The notes under the pieces were generated by a model that was not told where the DNA came from, did not search any database, and was given only the letters and a program-made list of their open reading frames with translations. From Uloborus plumipes (Eukaryota > Arthropoda > Arachnida > Araneae > Uloboridae), in NCBI GenBank assembly GCA_038373865.1, contig JAXGGA010005179.1:16543-80542 (forward strand): a stretch of 64,000 nt of DNA, given 5' to 3'. Below are positions 8,781 through 20,675 of this stretch, piece by piece. The stretch's first letter is position 1. Each line of letters starts with the position of its first letter. The position numbers and the translations under genes are program-made.

Positions 8781-9929
8781 ATGGCAGAAAATTCTGTTAT
8801 GATTTTCAGTTGCGTCTTGATAATGTTACAATTGATGCATTTTACTGTAACTAATGCCTCTGATAAACTCTTGAAGAATAGAATTTCGTTTCGGCAAAAT
8901 GTTGACGATCTAGAGCATTGGTTAGAAGATAAAATCTTTGGTGAAAATGAAAAGACAAAGTCTGGGGATGCTTCGGCAACAAGGCCAGCAAGTGAATCTT
9001 ACATAGCCCCAATTTATTTAGAAAATAATTTTCAAGAGGACTTAATGCATCAAGGCAATTCAAAGCACAGTGACGAGCTAGAGTCTGAAAGCTTTGACAT
9101 CAACAACCTAGCTCCTTCAGGGGGTAGTTCTAAGGAAAAAGGCACCGACTTTCATGGTGATCAGAAGACAGGAATGCCAGAAAATATGCGTTTAAAAAAA
9201 GTAGAAAACGGTCCTGTTCAAGAAATTCTTTACATTCGAAGATCCAACTCAGAAAAACAGAATGACTTTCTTGAATTAGTTGAATCATCTTTATTGCCTG
9301 AAGATGGTACATCCAAAATCGCAAAGCCGGGAGCTCCGGCAGCTGCCAATAACGAAGAATTCGATCTTAGGGACAATAAGGATGGTAGTGGTGTCGAACA
9401 ACTTTGTAACTCAAGAACCTCTAACTTCACAGATAACCAGATATGCCCTTCTGGTTCTCAATATAGCTTGCGATACTGGTTAAAGAACCAAAATGTGAGG
9501 AATGATCACTTATTGAGTAAATACTCTGTGACAGAGCAGCTCGAAATAGATACTAAAACATCAACTAGCCAGGAAGAATTCGATAGCGTATGTGAATATC
9601 GTAGAGCACTAGGTCCTGAACATGGTCCAGAACGCAGAGCTATGTGCCCGTTTGAGTGGATATTAATGGACAGAAATTCATCCAGGATACCGGAAGTTCT
9701 TTTGACAGCAAAATGTTCGTGTCAAATATCGCGACAAGTCCGTGGTCAATCAGCGCGGTGCGTCGAAATAAAACAGCGAATCCCGGTGCTTTGGAGGGTA
9801 GACTGCAATGAAAATTCCCACGTTTTCCAAGAAGGTTGGGAAGAAGTCAACGTCGCTTGCGTTCCTGTAGGTCGAGAAGTTGGTTTCAGCAAATTAGGTA
9901 ATATTATGGAAATAAAAATTCCCGATTAG
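8781..9929 (+). CDS. secreted interleukin-17-like cytokine with long acidic leader
   Basis: The 382-residue protein starts at 8781 (gtaATGG), the first ATG in frame. Residues 1-26 are a signal peptide (core MIFSCVLIMLQLM, likely cut after TNA). Residues 27 to about 265 are acidic, Ser/Glu/Asp-rich and low in cysteine, with dibasic RR at 153-154 and 285-286. The C-terminal ~100 residues match the IL-17 fold pattern: CPFEW (289-293), D-R-N-S-S-R-I-P (297-304), the A-K-C-S-C pair (Cys312, Cys314), Cys327, V-L-W-R-V-D-C (Cys342), then V-N-V-A-C-V-P-V (Cys360). IL-17 proteins are extracellular dimers that signal through SEFIR receptors. The usual final C-x-C is C-V-P here, so one knot cysteine is missing. 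A possible N-glycosylation site is Asn299. The long leader is far beyond the usual IL-17 size and could be a prodomain cut at RR285-286. No intron interrupts the coding region. Confidence 0.86.
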   Translation: MAENSVMIFSCVLIMLQLMHFTVTNASDKLLKNRISFRQNVDDLEHWLEDKIFGENEKTKSGDASATRPASESYIAPIYLENNFQEDLMHQGNSKHSDELESESFDINNLAPSGGSSKEKGTDFHGDQKTGMPENMRLKKVENGPVQEILYIRRSNSEKQNDFLELVESSLLPEDGTSKIAKPGAPAAANNEEFDLRDNKDGSGVEQLCNSRTSNFTDNQICPSGSQYSLRYWLKNQNVRNDHLLSKYSVTEQLEIDTKTSTSQEEFDSVCEYRRALGPEHGPERRAMCPFEWILMDRNSSRIPEVLLTAKCSCQISRQVRGQSARCVEIKQRIPVLWRVDCNENSHVFQEGWEEVNVACVPVGREVGFSKLGNIMEIKIPD

Positions 9930-10179
9930 TAGTTTTCGCTACATCGATTTGTAGCGAAAAAGCCTGGAAAGTCATATGCTGAGCAGCCATTTTGTAAGTG
10001 TTCAGGTATTTTTCGTATGTTTTTCCCTTCAGCTCGACTTTGATGCATTATTTTTTTATTCATATAAACGTTTAATCATATTGAAGCTGAATTTCTTCGC
10101 CTTATTTTTCTTTTTTAACTTTGATTATTTTTATTCATTTTTGATTTGAGAATAACAATTACACGTTTTATGTAAACAA

Positions 10180-10185
10180 AATAAA
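10180..10185 (+). terminator. candidate polyadenylation signal of the IL-17-like gene
   Basis: AATAAA about 250 bp after the stop codon, followed by overlapping ATAAAT/AATAAA copies to 10197. It is the first canonical signal found downstream of the stop. Confidence 0.5.
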
Positions 10186-10199
10186 TAAATGAATAAACA

Positions 10200-13100
10200 T
10201 ATATTAGATCCTAATTTAACCGGATTGGGACCTAACTGAATTCGCTAAATTTAAAATTCTAGAAATAAGAGGACACTTAAAAATGGCTGTCCGGAGAGGG
10301 CAAAAACTTGTTCGTGGGTCTGAATATAAACGTGTGAATTTTTTAAAAATATTACACTAAAATGTTACACTATAAATTTGCTCAAGCAATGCTATACTAA
10401 TAAAAGTACAATAAATGTGCACTGTAAATTTAAAAAGACACAATATAATATTCCTGTATTTTCTTCTCCTGAAATAATTAGGGACATAAGGAAAACTTCA
10501 AGTTTTCACGTTTTGCAATCGACACCATATTTAATTCACTAAGCCCTAAATTCAGTGATTTAATTCATCACTCCAACAATGAAAGCAGACATTTAATCAT
10601 CAGAGTTTATTTTTTCAAGACCGCATTAGTCTCTTTTCAAAAAATTAATGGAATAAATGCAGTATTAAAGGGATAAAGCTACTTAAACCAGCATTTAGAG
10701 GTACAAACGTGAGAAATAATTGGAATTAGGAAATGTTAAACCTGTTTTTTTCCCTTTCTTTCTTTTTTCATTATTTTTTTTTAAATCCAAAACAACTGTT
10801 TCTATTAATGTGCATGCTCTGCCTCTCGTTTTCAAAAATAAAATGGTTTGCAGGTATTTATAGTTGTTTTAGTGATTAATTAAAATACCACTTCTTATAT
10901 CTTTTGGTCATAAAAACTGCAGTTCATAATTATAATGAAAACCAAAGTTGCATTTTTTTTTCGTGTAAAAGAATGAAAAATATTTGTAGAAAAAGAAAAA
11001 AAAAAGTCGACACCAAGCAGTAAAATATTTGTCGAACAAAACTGCTCATACAGAACCTGCACTTTCGTCCTCATTAGAACTTAATAGTCTAAATCAGACA
11101 GTAACCGAGCTAGAGGCCAAAACTTACCCACAGCTAGAAGATAATTTCTTCCTCCAGCTCTGTTACTGCCTACTCCAGACCGAAGATTCCTTATGAGGAC
11201 AAAACGGCAGCCTTTGGATGGCATAACCGAGCTGACGGTGTATCGAATCAAATAATAGTTTTTTTTCACAAATAAATGGATTTTCAATAAAAAATGATTG
11301 GCAGATGGAAATTAAAATATCGATTTAAAAAATGCATCCAGACATAGGACACACATTGTGGGTTTCGGACATAGTTTTAATTATTTTGGGGAGAATGATC
11401 TTTCTATCCAGAGGCTGATCCAGAAATTTTTCTAAGGGGGAGGGGTCAAGTTTTAGGGCGCTAGTAGTATGTATACCTTATCAGTTAAATGGAAAGGAAA
11501 CGAAGCATGTAAATTTAAACCTTCTTTTAAATATCATACGATATTTTACAGTAAGTAATAATTTGTACAATATTCTGTGAAATTAACCATTTATTTATTT
11601 TGGTAAAAATTTACTGGAAGGAAAAATGTAAATTTGCAATTTATAAATTGTCTATATGTAATCAATATTGGAATTATAAAATTCTTAATTAAACTTTAAT
11701 TAAAAATTCTTTTCACAAACATAGATGAAATTTATGTTTTAATGAAAGCAAGATTGACGATAAAATGGTTGTGCGACTGATAAAATGTGTTTCTCATCAC
11801 AGGCGGGTCAGCTGACCCTTTGACCATCCTCTGAATTCGCCCTTGCTACTATCAAATGGACGGAAACTTAGCGAGAACCTTTTAGCCCCTTTCAGCTCCT
11901 ACATCTATAACGGTTTTCTCCCCAAAATGATTGACTCTAACTCATTACAAAGTCAACATCTAGTTACAACTTTACTCTCACGGTAGTTCATTTGCCTCGC
12001 GTGAATTTTGCATACGTTTCAAGCACTTCTTCCGCCAGAAATCCAAACTTGGTAGCTTATTGAAACAATTTCCTCTTTAATTACTACTTTGTATTGTGGA
12101 CTAAGTACAAAAGATGTCCATATAAACTTATGTCACTATGAGAATTCGCAAATAACAAAAGCATTTGGCTTGCGAAACTAAAATAATAGATACAGAATGA
12201 AGTAAAATTAACCTACGCATAAACTATGCTTGAAACAGTAGTGCAAATGTGTGTCATCGAACTGCACTGAAAATTAAAGTCATTGAGCATAGATGAAGCA
12301 GCTCATTTGCTTCGAATGCATACATACATACATACTGTGTCTAATTAAATTCCTTCCCACAAAATTTGCGAAACTCTAAGCGGATGTTAGTTTAGCTTCA
12401 TATTAGGTAAATTCACAGGTCATCCAGTTTTCAAAGTATCTTGGCATTGTTTTCATGGCAATTCGAAACATCAGATGGATTGAGAACAGTGGAGATATTG
12501 AACTAAATTCCTTTTCAAGAAGCTCATGGCTGAAGCCAACCTGGATGGCATTTTGTCATTTTCTAGAATTCTAGCTGCAATTTTTACGATTTTTTCCCTT
12601 TCAGAAGAACCACGTGCGAATTATCGTTTTTCACAAAGAAATTAAATTTATGCAGATTGTAAAGATTGTTGTTTGTCTTAGTTCGTAGCGACATATTTAT
12701 AGCCGTAAATTTAAGCATTTCAAAAAGGGCTCAATAAAACGCATTTGAAGTAATCAACTTTATTCCATTCGTTCTGAGAATATTTTTTTAAATTAACAAT
12801 TAGTTACATTCGTTAACTTTTCTAAGATTAGAACGCACGAATAATTTTCATCTGAAAAGTATCAACAAAACCAAGCGTTTCCACTAAAAGAATAATTACT
12901 GAAAAATAAATGTACAGTAAACAATCGATTTTGCAAACGATAAATATTAGCTGGATCGCACAGAATTTTATTCATATATGTGTCTGAGAGAGAGACTGAG
13001 AGCATAAAAGATTTTTATTTAAAGTTGTTAAAATTAAAAGCTTGGAATAAAAATTGTTTCATGTTTGTTTCTGAGAAGCTTTCATTTTAATCTCTTGTTA

Positions 13101-13350
13101 TTGGCATAAGACACTTTTGTTTAAATGAATTTGTATGATTTAACTCTTTATTAAAAACTAACGTCATTACTGCTATTATTCATTTAATTTTTTTTTCACG
13201 ATTAAAAATCTTCTCTCAACCAAATAAAACCAAATTGACATAATGACAGAGCAATATTACAAAAACCTTTTTAAAAAGGTAATGCCTCAGAACGTCATTT
13301 AAAAGTTTTTCTTTGTTTACCTTGTTAACTTTTCCCTCTTTTCTTGATAG
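10200..13350. other. intergenic, no gene seen
   Basis: AT-rich with scattered homopolymers. The segment near 11400-11830 (gaggctgatccagaaatttttctaagggggagggg) resembles a decayed hAT-type terminus but cannot be delimited. The minus-strand ORF at 11081-11287 has no recognisable content. Confidence 0.5.
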
Positions 13351-13488
13351 TAGGGGAGTGTGGGGTGAAGTGATATACAGGGTGCGCCAGAGAAACTTAC
13401 TTTTTTGAAATGTCAATAAAAACAAAACTACTTAAGTTATTGTTTTAATTCTTTTTTTATTTGAGAATACAATATCCCATTTTTTTTT

Positions 13489-14185
13489 TCATTTAGTCTT
13501 GAAAATGACATCGGTTAAATGATGACCCCCATTGAGCATACACTGATTAAGACGATTTTTAAAGTTTGTGAGCACTCTTTGCAGCATATCAATTGGTATG
13601 TTGGCAATTTCGTCGCGAATGTTATTCTTGAGGTGAGCTATTATGCGTGGTCGATCAACATAAACCAGGGATTTCAAATAACCCCATAAAAAAATCGCAC
13701 GGCCCCAAATCTGGGGAGCGTGCTGGCCATGGGAGATCGCCTTTGAGAGAGATGAGGTGGTCGGGGAAATGTTGTCGGAACAAATTCATTGAATCTCGTG
13801 CTGTGTGTGCTGTGACTCCCAGGACCCGATTAAGATATTACGGGGCCCTAGACCAAACACTCTTTTGGGGCCCCCTATACTGAGGCTTTACAATTTTAGG
13901 CATTGGATAAAACATTTTTAGCCATCGATTAGAGCAATTCTAGCCATTTGGGGGCCCATACATTGTGGGGGGCCCTAGGCCACGGCCTAATTGGCCTATT
14001 CAGTAATCAGGCACTGATGACTCCATCTTGCTGAATCCACACGTCCCTAATGTTCATTTTTTCGAGGCTGGGAAGGAAGAAATCCTCGATGCGCGCGTTG
14101 CGTAGCAGTAACTGAGCGACCGTTCGAAAAGTAGCTTTCGACGGCAAAGGCGCGCTGTTCTTTTGACCATAGTATGATGGCGACT
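13489..14185 (-). pseudogene. mariner-family transposase remnant
   Basis: Read on the minus strand, a piece near 14085-14160 (AFAVESYFSNGRSVTATQRA) is the N-terminal helix-turn-helix region of this transposase group. It runs by deletion into a DDE-domain piece (MNIRDVWIQQDGV, 14026-14065). After a 198-bp insertion comes TAHTARDSMNLF, then GDLPWPARSPDLGPCDFF (the W-P-x-R-S-P-D-L motif with the catalytic Asp region). A frameshift follows near 13685 and then the C-terminal segment ends with an NGGHH motif and a stop at 13489. Most of the region between the helix-turn-helix and the catalytic core is missing. Not functional. Confidence 0.92.
13820..14016. mobile_element. hAT-like MITE inserted in the transposase remnant
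   Basis: Ends CAGGACCCGATTA and taatcaggcactg are imperfect inverted repeats of the CAG-type used by hAT elements. The 8 bp outside each end (gtgactcc at 13812-13819, atgactcc at 14017-14024) match at 7 of 8 positions, the hAT duplication length. It interrupts the transposase frame exactly between IQQDGV and TAHTAR. The interior is GC-rich with ggggcccta repeats. Confidence 0.9.
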
Positions 14186-15192
14186 AATTAAAGGGAAAAC
14201 AAAACTTGGAGATTTCCCGCTCCAGATGCGCCCACTCTTGGCTTTCTACGCAGCCAATTCACAGCGCAGGAATTTTTTCAAAAAAGTAAGTTTCTCTGGC
14301 GCACCCTGTAGTTAAGTTGACTCGCATGTTTCAAAATGAAAAAATTGGAAATTTGTTCTAAAAATCATTGTACATGAATACGGAATAATTTATTTTGTTC
14401 TTCAACTTCAGTTTAAATGCTCTTTCATTTTTGGCAGTTATTTTCTTCCTTCAAAAAAAGGTGGAACTTTTTCACCTCAAAACACCATGGGGCAAAGTAA
14501 AAAATGCAATATTTTTGTAATGAAACATTTTCTTTTTGATGAGTTACAGTAGTTTTCATCAAATGAATGCGCAAATAAACGAATAAATGAATTATTAATA
14601 GAAAAATAAGCAAAAAGATAAACTGATGACTGAATTAATTAATATATGAGAAAAAGAAATGAGTGAATTAAAGGAGAATGAATAGCAAAGTAAGTGAATG
14701 GAATGAATAAATAAGTGAATTAATAAGTAAAAGAATGAATAAATAATTAAATGAAGAAATACGTAAGCGATTTGTTAAATGAATGCATAAGAAAACGAAA
14801 TCTGCTATTTCACTTGTCCCATCCACTTTGCCCGGCGTGCACTTGACAAATTACATTGAACATTTAAAATACAAACTTGATTAATATAAACTAAATAAGG
14901 ACTGCATTGGACATCAGTAGATAACAGTTAATAGTTAAAATGATAATTAAAAAAACGTTACTATTTTATAATAAAAAGAAATGTTTATGAAAAATCACGA
15001 ATATTACAATAAAGGTAACAACTTTTGAAAACGACTTGTATAATTTTTTTTCGTTGATCCTTGGAGCTATTTATTTCTTTACAGGAATCAACTGTATGTC
15101 TAGGAACTTAGTTAAAGTATGCTACATAAGTTGTGTTGCAAACGGTGATTTTTTTTTTTTTTTTACCATTTCACTTTGCCCCCCATTCCCTT

Positions 15193-15464
15193 ACTACTGA
15201 GCAGAATTTGCGTTTAACTTTACTAATGAATTACTATTAAGTTTAACGGGTGAAAGACTAAAGCTTTAAAACTAAAATTAATCTGCTTTGATGAAAAATA
15301 TGATTAAGATACACTTTTGAAATTAAACTTACATTTAAAAAAACAAACAAACATTCGTAACATATTTTTGAGAATAAACGAATGAAAAGCATCGAAGAAA
15401 AAAAACGACGAAATTAAAATGCAAATTTAAAAAAAAAATGCTTATTTCAGAATCTTTTAGTTAA
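15193..15464. other. intergenic, nothing recognised
   Basis: AT-rich with A tracts. It ends at the TTAA that forms the left target duplication of the next element. Confidence 0.5.
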
Positions 15465-15955
15465 CACTTTACCGACCGGTAGCGATTCGAACATCCTATG
15501 CCCTTCCACCGCCCGCTCAGCTGCAGATCGTCCAAGACACCGACTCGGTTTTGGCCTAGACTGACGCGCGGGGATATATGTGCCTTTCTTAAACTCTGGT
15601 AAAATTGTACGCTTCGTGTTATTGTAGGGTAACAAAACTTAATAAAATCTTGTACTTTTAGAAAACTGCTGGTGGGCTTTTATCCGCCGTCTAAGGCTAG
15701 AATTTTTGCATAATACAACCTTCATATCGATGAAAAAATCCCGACTTTCCTCGCAGGAAAATCTAGTCGCACCCAGCTGCACTCGAGAAAACGACAGCTT
15801 GATTGGTGAAAAAGGTAGTCACCACAGATCGGTTCAAAGTCGATTAATCGACGCCCGGTCGGTAAGCGCCGGAGAGCAAACGTCGAATAATCGACGCCCG
15901 GTCGGTAAGCGCTGGGAACAAAACGTCGATTAATCGACGCCCGTTCGGTAAAGTG
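15465..15955. mobile_element. piggyBac-type MITE, 491 bp
   Basis: Flanked by TTAA (15461-15464, 15956-15959). Ends CACTTTACCGACCGG and its near mirror ccgttcggtaaagtg. The right half holds about three direct copies of a 40-bp unit containing tcgattaatcgacgcccggtcggtaagcg, which may be transposase-binding sites. No transposase. Confidence 0.88.
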
Positions 15956-16706
15956 TTAATATACTTTAGTTTCGCTTTCGAGAAACCGTTCATTACTGTT
16001 GCATATTTAAATTGAAATATATGCTGTTGACGCGTTGAAGATTTTTTTTTTTTTTGATCCAGTTACTTATCTTTTGAATAAATAATAAATTCGTTATTCT
16101 GAACTCAACTGCAACTGTATCGGTGATAATGTGAGGCGTTTAGTATCAAAATTTTCTCGATCCCCGAATTTTCAAAAGTCTTTTGATTTTTCTTTGTCTA
16201 TTCCAGTGGTGCCGCGCAAACCTTTTTTTTTCTCGCGCACCATACGTGATGTAAAAAGATGAATCTAACGGGCCAGAGCACATATATTATTAAAATATCG
16301 TCTAAATATTTCTAAACTACCAGTATATCAATACTGATTAAAGTGTAATTTATACACTAGTTTAATAAAAAAGACTGCTTGGGTTGTTTTCACTGTTAAG
16401 GCTACAGTGGACACAAAAAATGTTTTTTTTTCTTTCAATTATTGATCTATATGAGTGAAACTTTGTGAGCTTGTTTATTTACTACATCTAAAAGCATAAA
16501 AAATGGTGCAAAAACAATAAATATTTTTTTTGAAATGTAAATTTTTTTTAACAAAATTTCAAAATGCTCCATGCGTCACAATTTTTTTTTTCAAACTTTG
16601 ACTTTCCACTTAATTTTCAATCATTAGGAATGATTGCATAAAGTTATGCATTACATGTAATTTTTTATGAGATAGTTTATAAAAGATGGCTGAAAATGAA
16701 AATTTA

Positions 16707-16734
16707 TATGAATTTTTCAGCTGAAAAATTCATA
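16707..16734. repeat. 28-bp perfect palindrome
   Basis: tatgaatttttcag followed by its exact reverse complement, with no loop. Its origin is unknown. Confidence 0.9.
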
Positions 16735-17403
16735 ATATAACGAATTCGTAATATAAGGAAAATAACTCATTTTTTCATAACTAACACATCATTAAAAATA
16801 AAAAGGTACGCTCACTTAAAGAAAGCTTATGATACAGGAGGAGGACTTACCAGGTGTGGGCCTTTTCTTTTTCCTTTTTGTAATTATTAAGGACTAAGTA
16901 GTACTAAGTACAACTACAGTTCATGATTAAACAAGATAAAACTACGATTAAACTTATAAAGTAATTCATCAGTTTCCAATTCTGCCTTTTGCAATTTAGA
17001 ATTCCCCTCTCAGACAAAACGCTACGATAGATTTTCACGTAAAATATTCAACTTCACATGTTTCACAATGCATGCTTCGAATAAAAGGCAATTAACCACA
17101 ATATCAGTTGTAAAAAATGAAGTTCTCTTTGTTTCAGCCATTTTTCTTTGTTAAGTAATACATTTTTTCGTATAAGCAGACCGATTAGTTCAAGAACTCA
17201 AATATTTGCGAAAGAATTTTTTAGATTTGTCGTTTTAGTTAGTAAGCTCTCTTAGTGAAAAAAAATCAGCAAGAACAATAAAAAGTTAAAATAAATTATT
17301 AATAGAATATATTACTCATTTCACAGAGCAATGTAACAAAATTTACTGAATCATCACTGTTCTCACATAATGTTTTATTTATTTATTTATTTTTGTAGTG
17401 AGG

Positions 17404-17540
17404 GCCTGGTTCCACATCAGCAGAAAACCGACCGAAACCGAAGGAAGAATCCGAAAATCCGGGTAGTTTCCATTTCCTTTAAATTCAAAGTACTCGGATT
17501 TCCGGTTTCGGTCAGTTTTCTGCTGATGAGGAGCCAGGAT
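17404..17540. mobile_element. small foldback MITE
   Basis: The left arm (cctggttccacatcagcagaaaac...ccgaaaccg) pairs with the right arm (cggtttcggtcagttttctgctgatgaggagccagg) around a short centre. No clear target duplication was found. Confidence 0.75.
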
Positions 17541-18847
17541 CTTAGTTGTTTTTTGAATATGTATGCATTAAAATACTTTTAAGTTGTCCTCATTATTATT
17601 TTTTTTTAATTTCGATTAATGCGACTTATGTTGTATTTCTTACAGTACTTATCCCAATTTGCACGACTGTTTTAAAATTTCAGGATTGTGCAAGTTACAA
17701 TTGAGAAGCAATGCAACAAAACCTATCCACGTTTTAGAAAAACTCGTTTTTGGCAATTTCTATATCTTTCGGTAGGCCTTAATCAAACTCCCTAGCCTCA
17801 AGAAGTGCCGACGTAATGAATCCATACTTATTAAAGGACAAAGTAAGGCTTTTCAAACAAAAAGTAATAAATTCATCCGTTGCAATTTCTTCAGGTCATT
17901 TAGAACAAAAAGAAACATATCCAACGTGAATATATTGAAAGAAAGCCGTTTTTTTCCCCAGAAGGGCAAATGTCCTAATCCAAAAAGTAAAAAAAACATT
18001 TGCTAAGTGAATGGTGATCTTTTGAATGATTTACGGAAAATAAATACTGTACTACCATTAGAGTGCATTGACTGAATTGAAGTGCTTGGAGAGGATGAAG
18101 AGGCTATGTTACATTTTTGAAAAATGAACACTCTGGACAATGGTAAGCAATGGATACAGGTAAGCAAATTAAACTTGGTGCATCAAAAAATAGATGTCAT
18201 TAGACCATTTTCATACGCACACTAACGACAAAATCGGAAAACAAAAAAGCTGTAACATCTGCAACAATAAAACTTTGAGCTTTAATTACTCGCAATTTCT
18301 GTTTTGTCATTTAACCCCTTTATCTCCCAAGTCCTTCAATTCTTGGGCAAACAATAGAGCTTTTCAGCATCTGATAAGCTATGAGGATCATGAACTCGAT
18401 GGAAAATGTGGCCGGCTTTGATGATGAAGAAGAAAGTAGCAAGCATGTCTAGTTTGACCGACAATCCTTATTTACGATTTGGACTATTTTTTCTTCCTAA
18501 CAAAACTAGTCTAAACTTTATTACTTTCAGTGTATGCAAAATTGAAATTTTATTCAGCGTTGAGAGTTCTACCATTAAAAAGAAATCATATTTTTCCCAC
18601 GGGAGTTTTTTAATAAAAATGCAGTGAAATCTCATAGCAGCAAACTTCAGGGGACAATTTCGTTTACTGTTAAGGTAATTTCATTGTAATGATATTCAAG
18701 TAATGTAAAACAAATTAAATAGGAACTGAACATTTATTTCGCTGGAACAAACATTTTGCTAGTGTTGGTATTCTTTGCAACAGAACTTCACAGTACTTTA
18801 GCTTGTATTTCAAGGGATAGTCTTCTTACTTTTATTACCTTTTAACT

Positions 18848-20186
18848 AGGAATGCACAGATTAATCGGCCACTTTGCCGATTATGAATAATCTGCCACAT
18901 TTTGCAGATTAATCGGTCGAAAAATATTTTTTAAACTATACTTTCACCAAGAAACTATAATGAATGATTTTAATAAAAGTAAATAAATGTAATTTTCTGC
19001 AATCCTTACTCTAACATGCAGTATGAAAGTGTAGAATAAAGACAAAATAAATAGTTCGTACAGTGCATAAAGCTGAATGGGATATTAAAAATAACCCTCA
19101 GAGCTGATATTCAAACGACACTATTGGAAATAATTAAATCCCTAAACTTATAAATTGGAATGCGAAAACATGAATATTTCATTTTATTTACAGTCAGTCA
19201 AATTTACCGGTCAACCATCGGAAAATATGTTTTAATAAAATTACTTTTATATGCCTTGAATAAGAAACTACGAGGAATAAATTTATGAAAAAAAACAGCA
19301 ATTTTCTGCAAAATTAAACTCTTAACATGTAGTACGAAAGTGTAGTGAATAAAAATAAACAAATAATTCAAATAATGAAATATAAAAATGTAATTCTCTA
19401 GGTTAATATAAATATTTAATAAATTAATTTTCCTCGTATTCATGTATACAAAGTTGCAATATTTTTCAAGTAACGATACTTTTCTCCATAGTATGGTGTT
19501 TCTAGAACAACCTCTAATTTTCAACGAATGAAAGTCTTGAATTAAATGGCTACTTATATTTGAAAAATAAATTTAAATTAAAAACTCTTAAATTACAGTG
19601 CTCACCACAGCCTCCCCCTATTTTTTTTATTATTAATTTTCATTTTTAGTGTGTTAAAGCATTTTAATTAATAATAATATGGAAATTGGTTCAAAGAAAT
19701 TTGATAAAATTTTATTTTTTGAAAAATTAAGAAAATAGAAATTTGCACAAATTACGCGAGAAATTACCTTTAATACGGTAAATATTAACGCAAGATTGAA
19801 GAAAAAGTTTTACTTCATGTTTTTTACATTAAATTCGAGCAACATTACTTTGTTTTTTCCTAATTTTTTTGAGCAACATACAACACTTTTTCGATGAAAC
19901 AGTTTCTTTATGAAATTAGGAGAAATCGGGCTTGTAAACTATAGATTAGCGGTCAGTGTAAATACTTCAGAAAATTCATAACTGACATCTAACGATGATA
20001 TTGAGGAATAACGTTTTAAATTACATCATGCACGTGAAAATTGCGGGAATTTTGTTACTTCTACCTAGGCCCGTGGAAATGGTGGGACAAGCAGCCAGAA
20101 GGTTACTTGGCTCAACTGACTGATCGGCCGATTACCAACAGCCGATTAATCGGTATTCGGCCAATTTTCTTATCGGTGCATCCCTA
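18848..20186. mobile_element. hAT-type non-autonomous element, 1.34 kb
   Basis: Ends TAGGAATGCACAGATTAATC and a right end whose mirror is TAGGGATGCACCGATAAG; both carry repeated attaatcgg motifs. The flanks tttttaac (18840-18847) and cttttaac (20187-20194) match at 7 of 8 positions, the hAT duplication length. Inside, a segment near 19000-19060 is repeated in diverged form near 19310-19370. No transposase frame survives. Confidence 0.88.
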
Positions 20187-20349
20187 CTTTTAACTTTGTT
20201 CTATTTTACTACAGCCTACATTTTATGAAAAACTACAATCACGAATACCTACACAGTATACTCTAGGAAAAATTATTCCTTTGCCATCACAAAACATGAA
20301 ATTTATGGAGTTATGATTATTAAAACTTCCACTCATTGTTCAACCCCCC

Positions 20350-20675
20350 ATAATATCTCGCCCGAGTGCCAAGTGACTTCCATCTGTTCCCTGAACTGAA
20401 GCAGGGGCTTGGGGGTCTGGAAAGGCATCGTGCTTCCAAAGGGACGTGGAACTTAAAGACACCGTCACAACTCGCTTCCAATCATTGTCGGAAGCATTTT
20501 ACGAGGAGGGTATTGCAAAGCTTGTTCACAGATATAACAAATGATTCAATCGCCAAGGTGATTATGTAGAGAAGAAACCTACATTATACATTACTTTTGA
20601 AAGTAAAATATTTTTTTGTATTTTCTTCCGTTTTTTAAAGCCTATCGGAGGTTGAATAAAAAACAACCCTCGTAC
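20350..20675 (+). pseudogene. mariner transposase C-terminal remnant
   Basis: The plus strand reads PSDFHLFPELKQGLGG (the S-D-[FY]-H-L-F-x-x-L-K motif after the last catalytic Asp). After frameshifts it reads LKDTVTT, SLSEAFYEEGIAKLVHRYNK and GDYVEK. These are C-terminal motifs of mariner transposases of the SETMAR type. The N-terminal two thirds are absent. Decayed, not functional. Confidence 0.9.

Larger units (their letters stand above)
13378..14308 (-). mobile_element. mariner-type transposon, internally deleted, itself carrying a MITE
   Basis: Terminal inverted repeat CAGGGTGCGCCAGAGAAACT with its mirror at the right, flanked by TA (13376-13377 and 14309-14310). The minus strand encodes broken transposase. 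The other copy of the host element (33640-33655) shows the empty site as gaaatagttaagg, which confirms both ends. Confidence 0.95.
13351..15192. mobile_element. inverted-repeat element of the GGGGCAAAGTGAAAT family, with nested insertions
   Basis: Left end aggggagtgtggggtgaagtg; right end atttcactttgccccccattccc is its imperfect mirror. The interior includes a long AATGAATAAATA-type stretch (14570-14770). A second copy of the same family lies reversed at 32739-33670 and matches over the ends and the interior. A mariner-type element has inserted into the left terminal repeat of this copy. Superfamily unknown, and no transposase of its own. Confidence 0.85.
15960..18847. other. intergenic stretch with two hairpins
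   Basis: Mostly AT-rich with no recognisable gene. It contains a 28-bp perfect palindrome (16707-16734) and a 137-bp foldback (17404-17540), listed separately. Confidence 0.5.

Noticed and set aside
16845..16875. Possible U1 snRNA-like string (acttaccaggtgtggg)
   Set aside because: Only a short match to a splice-donor-complementary motif; no snRNA stem-loops or Sm site follow.
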